A DNA stretch of 64,000 nt from UBA4417 sp038204995 (lineage in GTDB: Bacteria; Bacteroidota; Bacteroidia; Bacteroidales; UBA4417): assembly GCA_038204995.1 (NCBI GenBank), contig JBBRCH010000015.1:3488-67487 (forward strand), read 5' to 3'. Positions 27,492 through 36,254 of the stretch are shown piece after piece; the stretch's first letter is position 1, and each line of letters begins with the position of its first letter. Below the pieces are notes generated by a model. That model did no database searches, was not told the origin of the DNA, and saw nothing but the letters and a program-made list of their open reading frames with translations. The translations under genes were made by a program, and so were the position numbers.

Positions 27492-29117
27492 CTATTGTTT
27501 TAAGATTTTCTGTACATGAATTGTCCTTTCGCCCATAACCTTTACGAAGTAAACTCCCGCAGGCAGAGCGCTGATACTAATCGTGGTGATTAGTTCGGTA
27601 ATGGTTTGGCGCAGGAGTTCCTGTCCGCTGAGGTTGAGGATGGTGAGATGGCTGTGAGGTGAATTTTCCGGTTGTGAAATGGTTACAAGCCCGGTGGTGG
27701 GATTGGGGTAAATAGCAAACCCATTTATAGTGATCTCTTCAAGCCCGACCTGGCAAGCAGCCTCCACCTCAGCCTGGGTATTACAACCGGGCGAATTACT
27801 GCTTATGAATACATACCCGTTCGAACTTACTAAATAATCACATATGCTCTGAACAGAACAATTTGATAATGAATCATTGCCCACGATATAAATTCCTATA
27901 ATTAAATTGGTATCAATATTTTCAATTCCGGTAATATCTGTCAGGACAGGATTACCTATCCAAAAAGGCGGATTCCACCATGATATGATGTGACCAATTT
28001 CAAGAATACTTCCGATGAAAGTCAGGCTATCCAACCCTGCCAGGCTTGTCAGCGAATCATTATCATAAATTCTCAGGTCGCCCCCAATAGTATTTATTGC
28101 ATTTAACCCAAACAGGTTGGTGATGTCACTTCCACTAATTTCGACATCACCCTCCAAATGCGTGCAACCGGAATAATCTGACGGAAAATTATCAATTTCA
28201 TCCTGAGAGAAAAAATAGTAGTTGCCAAACGGCAGGCATTGAAGCGTAAAACCACAGCCATTTGCCACTTCCGGTGGATTGTTGCAGCCGGTTGCATTGC
28301 CATATATATCTACGACTCCATTTGGGCTGGCCAGATAATCGCAGATGCTTTGCACAGCGCATAATGATAAAGCGATGTTGTTGACAATAGTAATATCAGA
28401 GATGGAACTGGCATCAATATTTTCAAGACCTGCTAAACTGTTTAAAGCCGAATTCCCACAGATAAGTCCCGAATAACCATCAAAGCCAATTTCAAGATCA
28501 CCCCCTATATGAGTGAGATTCCCTAATTCTGCAATACTGGTTAAGGCGCCATTGCCAAATATGATAAGATCTCCACCGATAGAAGTTAAAGAATTCAACC
28601 CTGTTAAGCTGGTCAGGCATGTATTAGGCTCTATTGAAGTACCAGTTCCTCCAAGAATCTCGGGGCCAATTCTAAGTTTGCCACCAATCGAAGTAAGGTT
28701 ATCCAATCCTGAAAAGCTGGTCAGGACATCATTGACCGTGACCGTAAAATCACCTCCGATAGAATTCAAACCTTCCAGCCCCGAAAAGGAGGTTAAACCA
28801 ACATAAATAAAGAAATGGAGAGTACCTCCAATGCTTGTCAGATTATTAAGCCCGTTCAGGCTGGTGAGGGGATCGCCAGGAAATACTTCTATATCAAGTC
28901 TACCCGCAATGTGAGTCAGTGCACTCAATCCGTTTAAATTAGAAATGTCGCCCCAAATACCGACATCCCCTTCAATTTCTGTACAGCCCGGATAATTGGT
29001 TTGAAAATTATCAATCTGCGCCTGGGTAGTAAATGTAATGCCTTCGGGCAGGCAGCCCTGTGCGTATGCACTGTTCATTGCAAGCAGCGCAATCAATAAA
29101 ATGTAAAGATTTTTCAT
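27492..29117 (-). CDS. T9SS-exported receptor L-domain / LRR repeat protein (two modules)
   Basis: Shorter paralogue of the 897-residue protein at 22415-25108. Signal peptide MKNLYILLIALLAMNSAYAQ, then two L-domain/LRR modules. Each opens with CLP.G and ends in the same Cys cap (CAVQSICDYLASPNG...GCNNPPEV; CSVQSICDYLVSSNG...GCNTQAEV). The T9SS type A domain closes it (FAIYPNPTTGLVTIS... GVYFVKVMGERT). One module fewer than its neighbour indicates gain or loss of whole modules. It starts 24 bases after the REC gene at 29141-29557, so the two are very likely one transcript. Function unknown; surface binding is the most natural guess. Confidence 0.87.
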   Translation of the reverse strand: MKNLYILLIALLAMNSAYAQGCLPEGITFTTQAQIDNFQTNYPGCTEIEGDVGIWGDISNLNGLSALTHIAGRLDIEVFPGDPLTSLNGLNNLTSIGGTLHFFIYVGLTSFSGLEGLNSIGGDFTVTVNDVLTSFSGLDNLTSIGGKLRIGPEILGGTGTSIEPNTCLTSLTGLNSLTSIGGDLIIFGNGALTSIAELGNLTHIGGDLEIGFDGYSGLICGNSALNSLAGLENIDASSISDITIVNNIALSLCAVQSICDYLASPNGVVDIYGNATGCNNPPEVANGCGFTLQCLPFGNYYFFSQDEIDNFPSDYSGCTHLEGDVEISGSDITNLFGLNAINTIGGDLRIYDNDSLTSLAGLDSLTFIGSILEIGHIISWWNPPFWIGNPVLTDITGIENIDTNLIIGIYIVGNDSLSNCSVQSICDYLVSSNGYVFISSNSPGCNTQAEVEAACQVGLEEITINGFAIYPNPTTGLVTISQPENSPHSHLTILNLSGQELLRQTITELITTISISALPAGVYFVKVMGERTIHVQKILKQ

Positions 29118-29140
29118 GGTGTTGGATTTTATAATTTCAT

Positions 29141-29557
29141 TTAATTCTCAAATGCCAGATCATACTCCAATACTTCCAGATGAAGCCGAAAATCCTTTGC
29201 ATCAATTTGTTTTGATTCATTTACCGATTTCAGCAATTCAACAGGACTGAATGGTTTTTGCAGGTACTTCAGGCCACTTAGCCGGAAAGCCTTTATTGAC
29301 CTGTTGTTGAAGGAAGAGATAAAAACCACACTAAAATCAATGGTTTTAAGCTTATGCAGCAAGTCGAAGCCACTGCCATCGGACAAATTGATATCCAGAA
29401 AAACAAGTTCGGGATGACTTGTCTCAATTGCTTCAATACCGCTTTTTACACCATCCGCTTCTCCCGCCATTGCAACCTGGGGACAAAATCTTTTCAGCAT
29501 CAGTGAAAGGGTGTTCCTGATATGGGCTTCGTCGTCGATAATTAGAGTTCGGAGCAT
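29141..29557 (-). CDS. REC-only (single-domain) response regulator
   Basis: 138-residue receiver domain without output domain. IIDDEAHIRN, phospho-acceptor Asp in ELVFLDINLSDGSGF, FISSF and Lys in YLQKPFSPVEL are present, so phosphorylation should work. It is a close paralogue of the REC gene at 17993-18415 and of the N-terminal half of the LytTR regulator at 33024-33776. It leads the operon of T9SS-exported proteins. Three 21-bp-spaced direct repeats lie 68-123 bases before its start, and a near-match to the -7 box (TAACTTTA, complement of 29588-29595) lies between. Without a DNA-binding domain it must act by protein contact or as a phosphate sink. Confidence 0.9.
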   Translation of the reverse strand: MLRTLIIDDEAHIRNTLSLMLKRFCPQVAMAGEADGVKSGIEAIETSHPELVFLDINLSDGSGFDLLHKLKTIDFSVVFISSFNNRSIKAFRLSGLKYLQKPFSPVELLKSVNESKQIDAKDFRLHLEVLEYDLAFEN

Positions 29558-29624
29558 GATGCGTTGATTGACAATATTTTATCAATATAAAGTTACGCTA
29601 TACTGTATGCAGGAATGCGCCGGT

Positions 29625-29680
29625 TTAGTAAACGTCGGCGAGTATTAAGTGAACGCCGGGGTTTATTAAGTGAACGCTGG
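29625..29680 (-). promoter_or_regulatory. three 21-bp-spaced direct repeats, probable LytTR-type operator
   Basis: Read on the minus strand the copies are CCAGCGTTCACTTAA (29666-29680), CCGGCGTTCACTTAA (29645-29659) and CCGACGTTTACTAA (29625-29638). Their GTT cores are exactly 21 bp apart. LytTR regulators bind 9-bp direct repeats with a GTT core separated by 12-13 bp, giving this same period. The sites sit 68-123 bases upstream of the REC gene, just above its candidate -7 box. A LytTR regulator is encoded 3.3 kb upstream. Confidence 0.6.
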
Positions 29681-29766
29681 AGATGAATTAGGATAAGTGA
29701 AAGAAATTAGCATAAAACATCGGGGAAAAGCTGAAAAGAAAATATGTAAGGCATTGATTTCCTTCG

Positions 29767-30840
29767 CTACCTTTTTATACCATGTGGCCTGGCAGTGGCC
29801 AATCCGATATAACTTGTTTCTAACCCAAACGGACCACACTCATAATACATATAGCAAATAGTATCCTCATAGAGCAAAGATGGATTTTCCATATATCCCT
29901 TTTTACCAGAACTGTTGATAAATGGATCCTGATCAGAAATAAATACAGGATTTCCGAAATATTTTTGCCAGTGAACGCCATCCTTGCTACTTGCGTACCC
30001 AATGGCTTTAATCTCTTTACGGCTGTTTACTCCAACCCCGGAATAATACATCCTAAAGCCATCCGGAAATTTTGTAACATTTGCCATCCAGACAAAGGCT
30101 GCATCCCACTCTCCAACTGCCCCGGACATCATTACAGGGTCACTATTGGCGAAAGGATGCTCAGTGGTTTCCGGATTATTATATTTCTTCCAGTTGATCC
30201 CATCGGCCGAGGTCGCCATGCCAACATAAAAATTATCCCAAAGCGCAATATCTTCCCCACCTGAATAAAACATCATATAACTTTCATCCTCCAATACCAT
30301 TACAGAACTCGGCACGATAAATCCGGCATCCCATTCACCTCTGCTACCTGATGAGATTACCGGTGTTTCGCTCCGGCTCCAGGGTCCGCCCGGTGAAGAG
30401 GCTGTCGCCCTACCGGCATGCCTTCCCGGCGCAAAAGCAATAATTTCCTGCGCATTATAGTACATGAGCCAGGTAGTATCTTTCTTCAGAACAATTCCCG
30501 GTCCTACGGTAAATGCATCAAAACCCATGTTGTCAGGAGCTAATACCGGATTTCCCGGAAATTTTTCGAAATGATAACCATCTACAGATGTTGCCAGACC
30601 GACAGCCATTCTTCCTGAAACATTCCCGCCCAGATAAAACAGATAGAAAACATCATTATCCCTTACAATCTGGGGTGCCCACAGGAAAAGGTCTTCCCAT
30701 GATCCTGGTGCTCCCGGACTTAGAACGGGGTTGCTTACACTGGCTTCAAATTTCGGTGGCGTATGGATTTCGGACTTAAAGCAAGCAGCTATAAAAAGGC
30801 AGGATGCTAAAAAACAGAATGGTGAAATACATTTTTTCAT
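29767..30840 (-). CDS. beta-propeller glycosidase-like lipoprotein (GH43/GH130-like fold)
   Basis: Predicted outer-membrane or periplasmic lipoprotein: signal peptide with lipobox ending at Cys20 (FIAAC). The body has repeated blades of the five-bladed propeller type found in GH32/43/130 enzymes: W.AP.IVRDNDVFYLFYLGG, MAVGLATSVDGYHFEKFPGNPV, TWLMYYNA, YMMFYSGGE, GMATSADGINW, GFRMYYSGVG. I cannot assign catalytic residues, so the protein may be a carbohydrate-binding or inactive propeller. 357 residues. It begins 23 bases after the LytS-type kinase gene, so it probably belongs to the same transcript, an unusual partner for a sensor kinase. Confidence 0.75.
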   Translation of the reverse strand: MKKCISPFCFLASCLFIAACFKSEIHTPPKFEASVSNPVLSPGAPGSWEDLFLWAPQIVRDNDVFYLFYLGGNVSGRMAVGLATSVDGYHFEKFPGNPVLAPDNMGFDAFTVGPGIVLKKDTTWLMYYNAQEIIAFAPGRHAGRATASSPGGPWSRSETPVISSGSRGEWDAGFIVPSSVMVLEDESYMMFYSGGEDIALWDNFYVGMATSADGINWKKYNNPETTEHPFANSDPVMMSGAVGEWDAAFVWMANVTKFPDGFRMYYSGVGVNSRKEIKAIGYASSKDGVHWQKYFGNPVFISDQDPFINSSGKKGYMENPSLLYEDTICYMYYECGPFGLETSYIGLATARPHGIKR

Positions 30841-30863
30841 TTCCTTCTCATGTTTTTAGCTGT

Positions 30864-32888
30864 TTAATTTAAAATATATGGTATCCTGAATGTTACACGG
30901 GTGCCACATGCAGAGCCTGATTTATCCTCCAAGTCAATAATCTCTATTTTTATTTTGTTTTTTAGCTTACGGTTGAGTGTAAATAAACGATCCCTGGTGA
31001 TGGTTGTGGACATAGAACGGTGTTGCGAATGATACATGTGCTCAATTTCTTCCGCTTTTTTGCGACCAACCCCATCATCATCCACTTCAAACAGAATAAA
31101 TTGCCCATCAAGCGAAAAGCGGATAGAAATATGCCCGGGAGTATCCCGGTGTTTTATACCATGTTCAATTGAATTTTCAATAAAAGGCTGAGCAAGCATG
31201 GGAGGGATACTTATTGTTTGCTGATCAATAAGCGGGTCAATTATAAGACTGAACTCAAATTTATTATTGTACCTTGCTTTCTGCAACTCCAGATAGTTGC
31301 TGATGGCACTGATTTCGTTTTCAATTGTAACGAATTCTTCCAATGAATTGTCAAAAACATTTCGTACCAACTGTGAAAACCGCGAAAGGTACAGACTTGC
31401 TTCATCTGGTTTTTCGTTGATGATATAATTCTGAATACTGGCAAGTGAATTAAACAGGAAATGCGGATTCATTTGTGCCCGCAGCAAGCGTTGCTCCATT
31501 ATAACTGTTCGTTTTTCGGCACGAAGTTTTTTACGCTGGAAAAAGAGAAGTAGAAACAGGCTTATAATTACAACCAGAGCAGCAATGCCGCCGAGGATAA
31601 ATCGGGATCTATAGAGTCTCAATTGATTCAGTTCGACATCTTTCGATAAAGCCCTGATTTTCAGGTCTGTTTTTTCCGCTTCCGCTTCAGCCATAATCAT
31701 TTCAAGCTGTCGGCCCTGCTGCACAGCACGAAGTGCGTCGGCTGATTCGAATTGTAGCCGCTGATAGGTCAGGGCATCTTCGTAATTTCCATTTTTTATA
31801 GCAAGTTTGAAACGGCTCACAAACATGCTATTTTTAGTCCTTAAAACCAGATATGATTCAAAGATTTTTCCAAAAGCATAGTATCCGACCGGAGAAGGTT
31901 GTAATTCCGGATATTTAACATATTCAGTCAACAAAGTTTCGCATCTGTACAGATTAGATGCTGCATCCTCATATTTTCCTTCACTCAGGTCGATATCTGC
32001 CAGAGATTGCAGAATCATAGCCAGAAGTATATGATAATCTGCTTTTTGAGCAGCCTCTTGTGCAAGGTTATAATAATACCTGGAAAGTTTAAGATTGCCT
32101 TGTTTTTCAAACAACGGAGAGCTTTGATCATAAATACTTGCAATGTTATTATAGATAATCCCAATCAGTCTGCTGTCATTGAGTTCATTTGCCAACTTAA
32201 GGGCTTTAAAATTATATGTAACCGATTTTTTATCAACATAGATCATTCCAATATTTATCAGTGCTGTAGCCTCAAGGAACCGTTTTTTTTGAACTTCGGC
32301 AAAAGTGAGTAGCTTATTGCCATAATACAGGGCACTATCCATGGGCCCATCCCTCCAGTAGGATATTGTCAGGTCATGCAATACTTCAGCGGAGGAGTTA
32401 ATATCTCCTGCTGCATTATAATTTTTCAATGCATTTTTATAATACAAAACAGCTTTATCTCCTCTCATAATAAAGAAATTAATGTGCCCAAGCATAAGAG
32501 AGAGATTACCCAACTCATTGTAGCAAAGGCATTCTTCCAGGATTGATTGTGCTGACAGGTAGGAAATAAGCGCATTTCTGAAATCCATCTTATAATAATA
32601 CGCGTTACCCGCATTGTATCTGGCGATTCCTATCTCCCTGACGTATCCTTCCTGGGTCGCCAGTCGCATTGCCTGTGCGGAATACATGATACTCGAATCG
32701 AAACTTATCGGAGCATACCAGGATGCGAGCTTGTTTAAAATATCAACATGCTCGGGGTTTCCTTTTCCTGGCAATAAACTACGGAGGCTGTCCGGTTTTG
32801 TTTGGTGATTATTTGCAAATCCCTGATTAATACCCACAGGATTCACTATTAAAAGAAAGACGAAAAGGATGATTTTAAACATCTTCAC
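30864..32888 (-). CDS. LytS-type sensor histidine kinase with TPR sensor region
   Basis: Signal peptide, then a TPR-rich extracytoplasmic region (about residues 60-400, helical pairs such as YYKMDFRNALISYLSAQSI). One membrane helix follows (about 432-455, GGIAALVVIISLFLLLFF), then a His_kinase domain (PF06580) with QMNPHFLFNSLASIQNY and an HATPase domain (PFIENSIEHGIKH, FEVDDDGVG). This is the common Bacteroidota TPR-LytS layout, which signals to LytTR regulators. 674 residues. The LytTR regulator gene ends 135 bases upstream on the same strand, so the two form the evident pair. Confidence 0.92.
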   Translation of the reverse strand: MKMFKIILFVFLLIVNPVGINQGFANNHQTKPDSLRSLLPGKGNPEHVDILNKLASWYAPISFDSSIMYSAQAMRLATQEGYVREIGIARYNAGNAYYYKMDFRNALISYLSAQSILEECLCYNELGNLSLMLGHINFFIMRGDKAVLYYKNALKNYNAAGDINSSAEVLHDLTISYWRDGPMDSALYYGNKLLTFAEVQKKRFLEATALINIGMIYVDKKSVTYNFKALKLANELNDSRLIGIIYNNIASIYDQSSPLFEKQGNLKLSRYYYNLAQEAAQKADYHILLAMILQSLADIDLSEGKYEDAASNLYRCETLLTEYVKYPELQPSPVGYYAFGKIFESYLVLRTKNSMFVSRFKLAIKNGNYEDALTYQRLQFESADALRAVQQGRQLEMIMAEAEAEKTDLKIRALSKDVELNQLRLYRSRFILGGIAALVVIISLFLLLFFQRKKLRAEKRTVIMEQRLLRAQMNPHFLFNSLASIQNYIINEKPDEASLYLSRFSQLVRNVFDNSLEEFVTIENEISAISNYLELQKARYNNKFEFSLIIDPLIDQQTISIPPMLAQPFIENSIEHGIKHRDTPGHISIRFSLDGQFILFEVDDDGVGRKKAEEIEHMYHSQHRSMSTTITRDRLFTLNRKLKNKIKIEIIDLEDKSGSACGTRVTFRIPYILN

Positions 32889-33023
32889 ACTGAATCAAGG
32901 GATTGCAAATAACCTATTTGACTAATATTGTGGATGGTTCTTGTTACCAGAATAACCTTCATGTTTAAGGTGCATAGGTTGCTATACAAACGCAAAGCTT
33001 TTAGGCATAAATACCCGAACGCC

Positions 33024-33776
33024 TTACCCGGCTATCTTATCGAGTAGTTCCAGCATTTCTTCCCTTTTACGCGACGCTACAGGTATTTTCAGGTCGTTGG
33101 TCAGTATTATATAACCTCCGTCCTGCTTATCAAAGCGTTTGATGTGTGCCAGGTTAATCAGATGCGATTTATGTACCCGGTAAAAACCGCATCCGCTCAA
33201 CAATTCATCGTAATCTTTAAGCGTTTTCGCTACCATGATGCGTTCACCATCGGTTGTAAATACTCTTGTGTAGCAACTTTCCGATTCGCAACTGATAATA
33301 TTTTTCAGTTCGAGAAGGAAAATCTGATCATTGGTTTTGAGTATGATCTTTTTATCCTGCCGGGTAAAAGCTTTCAGGTTTTCCTGTAAAGCGTTTATTA
33401 ATATATTGAAGTGTTCGCCTGTAAGCAGTGCAACCCGCTCAACAGCCTGTATAAGATGTTCATAATTAATTGGTTTTAAAAGATAATCTACAGCACTGAA
33501 ACGGAAAGCCTGCAACGCATACTGATCAAAAGCCGTAATAAAAATTATTTTGAAATCGATGGTTGAAAACGATTGCAGCAGGTCGAAACCAGTGCCGTCG
33601 TTCATCTGAATATCAAGCAATACCAGGTCGGGATGAAGTTCATTGATTGCACTAATACCGGATACTACACTATAAGCTGTACCGATAACATCAACTTGCG
33701 GACAATGCTTTTGAAGAAGTTTTACCAGGGAGTCCCGGATATGATTTTCATCATCAATAATAACAACGTTCAGCAT
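33024..33776 (-). CDS. LytTR-family response regulator
   Basis: DNA-binding response regulator: REC domain (residues 1-120; VIIDDENHIRD, phospho-Asp in DLVLLDIQMNDGTGF, Lys in YLLKPINYEHL) joined to a LytTR domain (about 150-250; SCESESCYTRVFTTDGE, FYRVHKSHLINLAHI). LytTR proteins bind direct repeats about 21-22 bp apart. The adjacent TPR-LytS kinase is its likely partner. Its REC domain is the parent type for the two REC-only paralogues downstream. 250 residues, normal. Predicted target: the repeat array at 29625-29680. Confidence 0.94.
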   Translation of the reverse strand: MLNVVIIDDENHIRDSLVKLLQKHCPQVDVIGTAYSVVSGISAINELHPDLVLLDIQMNDGTGFDLLQSFSTIDFKIIFITAFDQYALQAFRFSAVDYLLKPINYEHLIQAVERVALLTGEHFNILINALQENLKAFTRQDKKIILKTNDQIFLLELKNIISCESESCYTRVFTTDGERIMVAKTLKDYDELLSGCGFYRVHKSHLINLAHIKRFDKQDGGYIILTNDLKIPVASRKREEMLELLDKIAG

Positions 33777-34207
33777 GGGTTCAAGTACCGGGAAATGAGC
33801 TTGAAAGGTACAATAATTTTATTAAAAAATCAAGGCCCTTGTCGCAAAAAGACTTGTCTGTATCTGGATTCATTTTTTGACAGAGAGCCCAACGATGGTA
33901 GTAAAGTGGCGGAGCTGGAATTGATATCGTTTGCATGGGAACGTCGTTGAAACGCCCAGCTAGAAAAAGGCTATGATATGGTATAGTGTGCAAGGATCGT
34001 CCGTCCTGCACGGTTATACTATCCGCAGGGATATAAAACAAAATTTCGAATAGGATGAAAATATAATAAAAGCAAGATTTTTGTGAGCCGTTTCATTTCG
34101 TATAGCCATAAACCAGGCTGATAGCCCTCAGGCAGTCCCGGGTGTAAGGTTATATTTCAGGAAAATCATCTTCTAAAAAAATAAACGGCAAAAAGCAAAA
34201 TCAGCAG
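33777..34207. other. 431-bp gap without recognised features
   Basis: Between the LytTR regulator and the lipoprotein. An 86-codon minus-strand frame (33781-34041) exists but shows no signal peptide, domain or homologue I recognise. No clean promoter, terminator or RNA was found. Confidence 0.4.
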
Positions 34208-34870
34208 TTAAATATTAACCCATGCTGCTTCAGCTGGCGCCTGGATTACCGATTTCGAATTAAATGCATCGGAAGTTGGATTTATTTTATACGATTCGAC
34301 CATTCCCCAACCTTTGGTGAAAGTCCAGTTAAAAATATTACCACTGTAAGAAGTACCGGTAAACGTACCATCAAGATCATAAAAGTTATAAAAAAAGGAC
34401 TTTTCAACCGTGAAATCTGACTTTAAAGTGTACAGATTTACAAATAAAGATTCAGGGTTGCCCTTATCAGTATAATCAACCATGAATTGAATAGCATTCA
34501 TAAACCGGATGGTTTCGGGAGCAGCTTTAACGGTGCCACTCTGCCTGGCGGCCTCATCAGCAAGGCTGCTGAAATAAGCTCCTGATAATTTACCCGGTAA
34601 TACCACTACAAAGGTTCCGTCAGCATTTACTACCCCCGAGGCCAGGACATCACTAATCCCGGTAATAACTTTGAAAGTAGCTGTTCCAAAAGGCCATCCG
34701 ATCACTTTTGTTCCGGCGGTATCAGTTTGTTTGTATTTTAATGTTCCATGGATCGTATCAGCAGTAGCTATTACATCAGCATATTCATTGTTGTCTTTTT
34801 TGCAACCGCTTTGTAATGCTACAAATATGATCAGCATTAAAGTTAATGAAAGGATTATCAGTTTTCTCAT
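34208..34870 (-). CDS. hypothetical lipoprotein
   Basis: Function not recognised. The N-terminus is a lipoprotein signal with a Cys at residue 23 (LQSGCKKDNNE), so the protein should be membrane-attached. The 195-residue mature part is beta-strand-like (GTLKYKQTDTAGTKVIGWPFGTATFKVIT, GTFVVVLPGKLSG), resembling a small periplasmic or surface beta-sandwich. No catalytic motif is visible. It stands alone, with the regulator gene 431 bases downstream. A G-rich octamer satellite begins 34 bases before its start codon, so expression could vary with repeat number. Confidence 0.7.
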   Translation of the reverse strand: MRKLIILSLTLMLIIFVALQSGCKKDNNEYADVIATADTIHGTLKYKQTDTAGTKVIGWPFGTATFKVITGISDVLASGVVNADGTFVVVLPGKLSGAYFSSLADEAARQSGTVKAAPETIRFMNAIQFMVDYTDKGNPESLFVNLYTLKSDFTVEKSFFYNFYDLDGTFTGTSYSGNIFNWTFTKGWGMVESYKINPTSDAFNSKSVIQAPAEAAWVNI

Positions 34871-34903
34871 AAGGCAGAAAAGTTAATGGGTTGAGATGCC
34901 TGT

Positions 34904-35097
34904 GGCGTTTAGGGGTTCAGTTGTTTAGGCGTTTGGGGTTCAGTTGTTTAGGCGTTTGGTGTTTAGGCGTTTAGGGGTTTAGGCGTTTAGGGGTTTGGGC
35001 GTTTAGGGGTTTGGTGTTCAGTTGTTTAGGGGTTTGGTGTTTAGGCGTTTAGGGGTTTGGGGTTCAGTTGTTTAGGCGTTTAGGGGTTTAGGGGTTC
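34904..35097 (+). repeat. G-rich 8-bp satellite, about 24 degenerate copies of GGSGTTTA
   Basis: Units are GGCGTTTA, GGGGTTTA, GGTGTTTA and the paired variant GGGGTTCAGTTGTTTA, in irregular order. The strand is almost pure G and T. It fills the gap between the stop of the glycosyltransferase gene and the lipoprotein start. No spacers, so it is not a CRISPR array. The word TTTAGGGG recalls telomere repeats, but nothing else suggests a chromosome end. Confidence 0.85.
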
Positions 35098-35147
35098 AAT
35101 ATGTTTTATTATTCTATTGTTCAATTTTTCACGTATTCTGATTCAGT

Positions 35148-36224
35148 CTATTGCCTGCTGACATTGTTTGATAGCCACAATTCGGATGCCAGGTTTGCTA
35201 CTGTTTCAGGCTTTATATCGTTCATGCAACGGAAATGCTTTTCAGGACAATAGTTCAAGCCTTTTTGCGTACAGGGCCTGCACGAAATCTCCGTTTCGGC
35301 AACCCGGCTGTTTTCGGGCAGTGGAAAGAAACCGAGTTCGCGCGTAGTGGGTCCGTAAACAGCTACCACAGGAGCTTTCACAGCCTGCGCCATATGGAGC
35401 ATGCCGGTATCGTTGGTAAAAACCATTGCAGCCTTGCCCAGTAATGAAGCTGACCCCATCAGGCTAAGTTTACCTGCTAGGTTAAGCGAGGGTGTTTTCA
35501 TAATCGACTGAACCTTCTCACAAATTGTCGAATCACCCGGACCACCTATGAGTACTACCTTTGCGCCTGTTTTCGCGCAAAACAAATCGGCTGCCGCAGC
35601 AAATCCTTCGGTTGTCCAGCGTTTATTTTCCCATTGCGCTCCGGGAGCAATAACCAAAACCGGAACTGCTGACATTATTTTATTCTGTTCAAGGATTTCT
35701 GTTACTTTAAGTACTTCAGAAGCTGAAGGGAACACTTCGGTGCCTTTGCCATCATATTTCACACCGAGGAACTCTACCGCTTCAAAATAGCGCAGGTAAA
35801 CAGGTTTAATTTCTTTGTAAATATTTTTGTCAAAACGGATCAGAAGTTCACGTGCAAGTAATTTTTTCGAAAAACCTGAAATATGGGCTCCGGAACCAAT
35901 GGATACAAATCGACTGCGGATATTACGCTGAATGTCAAATATATGGTTATAATTGTTTTGCTTTACTTGTTTACGGACCCTGTATAATTCAGCTGAACCT
36001 GCCGTTTTATCAAAGGTGATAATTTTGCTGATATTAGGGTTGTCCAATACTACAATAGCGAATTCCTTCTTCACCAGAAAATCGATCTGGCTTCCCGGAA
36101 ATTCAGCACGTAAACATCGGATCAAAGGCGTTGTAAGAATTACATCACCAATGGAACTGAAACGGATAATCAGAAATTTATAGTTTGAATCCAAGAGTTC
36201 AGAAGATTTTAAAGTGCTTCCCAT
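35148..36224 (-). CDS. glycosyltransferase family 9 (heptosyltransferase-like)
   Basis: GT-B transferase of family 9, normally adding heptose to lipopolysaccharide core in the cytoplasm. The N-terminal motif IIRFSSIGDVILTTPLIRCL and the donor-site motifs VIAPGAQWENKRW and TNDTGMLHMAQAVKAPVVAVYGPT are intact. A late Cys cluster (CRPCTQKGLNYC...HFRC) is common in the family. 358 residues. It follows cotH by 30 bases and probably shares its transcript. The exact sugar cannot be told. Confidence 0.92.
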   Translation of the reverse strand: MGSTLKSSELLDSNYKFLIIRFSSIGDVILTTPLIRCLRAEFPGSQIDFLVKKEFAIVVLDNPNISKIITFDKTAGSAELYRVRKQVKQNNYNHIFDIQRNIRSRFVSIGSGAHISGFSKKLLARELLIRFDKNIYKEIKPVYLRYFEAVEFLGVKYDGKGTEVFPSASEVLKVTEILEQNKIMSAVPVLVIAPGAQWENKRWTTEGFAAAADLFCAKTGAKVVLIGGPGDSTICEKVQSIMKTPSLNLAGKLSLMGSASLLGKAAMVFTNDTGMLHMAQAVKAPVVAVYGPTTRELGFFPLPENSRVAETEISCRPCTQKGLNYCPEKHFRCMNDIKPETVANLASELWLSNNVSRQ

Positions 36225-36254
36225 GCAATAAATAACGGAAATTTAGTAAATATA

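Noticed and set aside
22670..29060. Regular 60-75 bp DNA repeats on the minus strand
   Set aside because: They are the codons of LRR/L-domain strands within intact reading frames, not an independent repeat.
33781..34041. 86-codon minus-strand frame upstream of the LytTR regulator
   Set aside because: No signal, domain, promoter or recognisable homologue; composition does not look coding.
34904..35097. Possible CRISPR array or telomere
   Set aside because: Units are 8 bp with no unique spacers, and there are no cas genes. Telomere-like wording is coincidental in a region flanked by ordinary genes on both sides.
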